Shown here in pieces: positions 14,961 through 15,864 of a DNA stretch of 15,864 nt. Origin of the DNA: Caldilineaceae bacterium (GTDB lineage Bacteria; Chloroflexota; Anaerolineae; Caldilineales; Caldilineaceae); assembly GCA_019637645.1 (NCBI GenBank), contig JAHBVH010000117.1, positions 1 to 15,864 on the forward strand. The letters are read 5' to 3'. Position 1 is the stretch's first letter. Each line of letters starts with the position of its first letter. The notes beneath the pieces are model-generated. The model made no database searches, was not told the origin of the DNA, and worked only from the letters and a program-made list of their open reading frames with translations. The position numbers and the translations under genes were made by a program.

Positions 14961-15864
14961 CTAGATCGAATACGGGTCAGCGGCATCGCGCATCCCATCG
15001 CCCAAAAAGTTATACATGAGGACTGTGATCACCACAAAGAGGGTCGGGATCAATTGCCAGGGGTAATGGACAATGGTCACAATGTTCTGCGCATCTTGCA
15101 ACAAAACGCCCCAACTGACGGCGGGCGGCTGCATCCCCAACCCCAAGAAGCTCAACGCGGTCTCGCCCAAGATCATGCCGGGGATCATCAGCGTCAGCGT
15201 GACAATCAGATGGCTCGTAAAGGAAGGGAAGAGATGGATCGCAATGATCCGCGCCTCGCCCGAACCGACCAAGCGGGCCGACACCACATAGTCCTCCTCG
15301 CGCAGGGAGAGCAACTTCCCACGGACCTGGCGCGCCAGCGTCCCCCACGACATGAGCGAAAGGATCAGGGTGATGAAAAAGTAGGTACGCACCACCGGCC
15401 AATCTTGGGGCAGCGCCGCCGAGAGCGCCATCCACAGGGGGATCGTCGGCAACGAGAGGATGAACTCGATCGTCCGTTGGATGATCATATCGGCCACCCC
15501 ACCAAAGTAGCCCGAGATCCCCCCAATGAGCAGCCCCAGAATAAAGCTGAGGATGACCCCGACCAGCCCAATCGACAAGGAGATCCGTCCCCCGTAGATC
15601 GAGCGGGAGAAGATATCGCGGCCAAGGCGGTCGGTGCCAAAGATCATAATGGGCGCGTCTTCGACGATAAAGAGGTGACGTTGGGCTGGGATCACGCCCC
15701 ACAGCTTATAGGGCTCGCCTTGGGCAAAGAAACGGAGCGGGTAGCGTTGGCTAAGATCTTCTTTGTATTCCATGCGGAAGGTTTTGAGATCTAGCGCTGA
15801 TTCCGACTTGTAAACAAAGGGCCACTGGGGTTGCCCATCCGCCCAGAAACGCACACGGGTCGGC
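14961..15864 (-). CDS. Oligopeptide/dipeptide ABC transporter permease (OppC/DppC-like), N-terminus cut off
   Basis: The second membrane subunit of the peptide-type ABC importer. The frame is open to the right edge, so the start and the first membrane helix are missing; the GTG at 15854 is internal. Numbered from that GTG, residues 1-70 are a long extracytoplasmic segment ([31 protein letters not shown]). It is followed by [13 protein letters not shown] (72-84), the normal entry to the permease core. Hydrophobic segments lie at about 92-116, 130-149, 157-174, 214-237 and 266-285. The cytoplasmic EAA-type loop that contacts the ATPases is at 188-208 ([23 protein letters not shown]). [15 protein letters not shown] (230-244) and the terminal MRDAADP are typical. 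A partner permease and a binding protein are expected further right, outside the window. Confidence 0.94.
   Translation of the reverse strand, partial: PTRVRFWADGQPQWPFVYKSESALDLKTFRMEYKEDLSQRYPLRFFAQGEPYKLWGVIPAQRHLFIVEDAPIMIFGTDRLGRDIFSRSIYGGRISLSIGLVGVILSFILGLLIGGISGYFGGVADMIIQRTIEFILSLPTIPLWMALSAALPQDWPVVRTYFFITLILSLMSWGTLARQVRGKLLSLREEDYVVSARLVGSGEARIIAIHLFPSFTSHLIVTLTLMIPGMILGETALSFLGLGMQPPAVSWGVLLQDAQNIVTIVHYPWQLIPTLFVVITVLMYNFLGDGMRDAADPYSI

Noticed and set aside
14913..15794. 293-residue plus-strand open frame opposite the OppC-like gene.
   Set aside because: It is extremely rich in Asp, Arg, Gln, His and Pro, as expected for the antisense of a membrane-protein gene, and resembles no family.

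Overview
The window looks like a chromosomal housekeeping segment from a Chloroflexota bacterium, probably class Chloroflexia. This assignment is an inference. It rests on the style of the RelA/SpoT and OppC-type proteins, on start codons that include GTG and TTG, on a base composition I judge by eye to be in the upper fifties of percent GC, and on short palindromic repeats in the gaps between genes. I could not run a search. I see no rRNA, tRNA, CRISPR array, intact insertion sequence or prophage.

Left half, plus strand. A 5'-truncated aldo/keto reductase ends at 664 and is followed by a perfect hairpin. A 429-base gap rich in hairpins leads into rplS (ribosomal protein L19), which has its own terminator. 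rnhB (RNase HII), a yraN-type UPF0102 gene and miaA (tRNA A37 dimethylallyltransferase) follow closely on the same strand. After miaA comes a 578-base stretch with no convincing gene. It contains the best promoter on this strand (TTGCAA, 17 bases, TATAAT), whose transcript would carry a leader of about 290 bases into a bifunctional-type RelA/SpoT (p)ppGpp enzyme. That gene ends at 6710.

Middle. Between the RelA/SpoT gene and the convergent gene after it lies a long palindrome fused to a tandem array of its own half. Everything further right is on the minus strand. In order of transcription, from right to left, it runs: oligopeptide/dipeptide ABC permease (truncated at the right edge), two ABC ATPases overlapping by 8 bases, aconitase, M3-family oligoendopeptidase F, and an orphan OmpR-type regulator whose receiver domain lacks the phosphorylation residues. 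The pepF terminator is a large branched hairpin that nearly touches the -35 of the regulator's promoter.

The genes cover protein synthesis and its control (L19, MiaA, RelA/SpoT), DNA/RNA maintenance (RNase HII), peptide import followed by peptide hydrolysis (ABC transporter, PepF) and the TCA cycle (aconitase). No clearly new multi-gene system is present. The interesting signals are in the non-coding DNA: structured leaders before rplS, the RelA/SpoT gene and acnA, a dispersed palindrome found at two sites, the tandem palindrome array at 6726-6854, and the compact terminator/promoter junction at 7596-7711.
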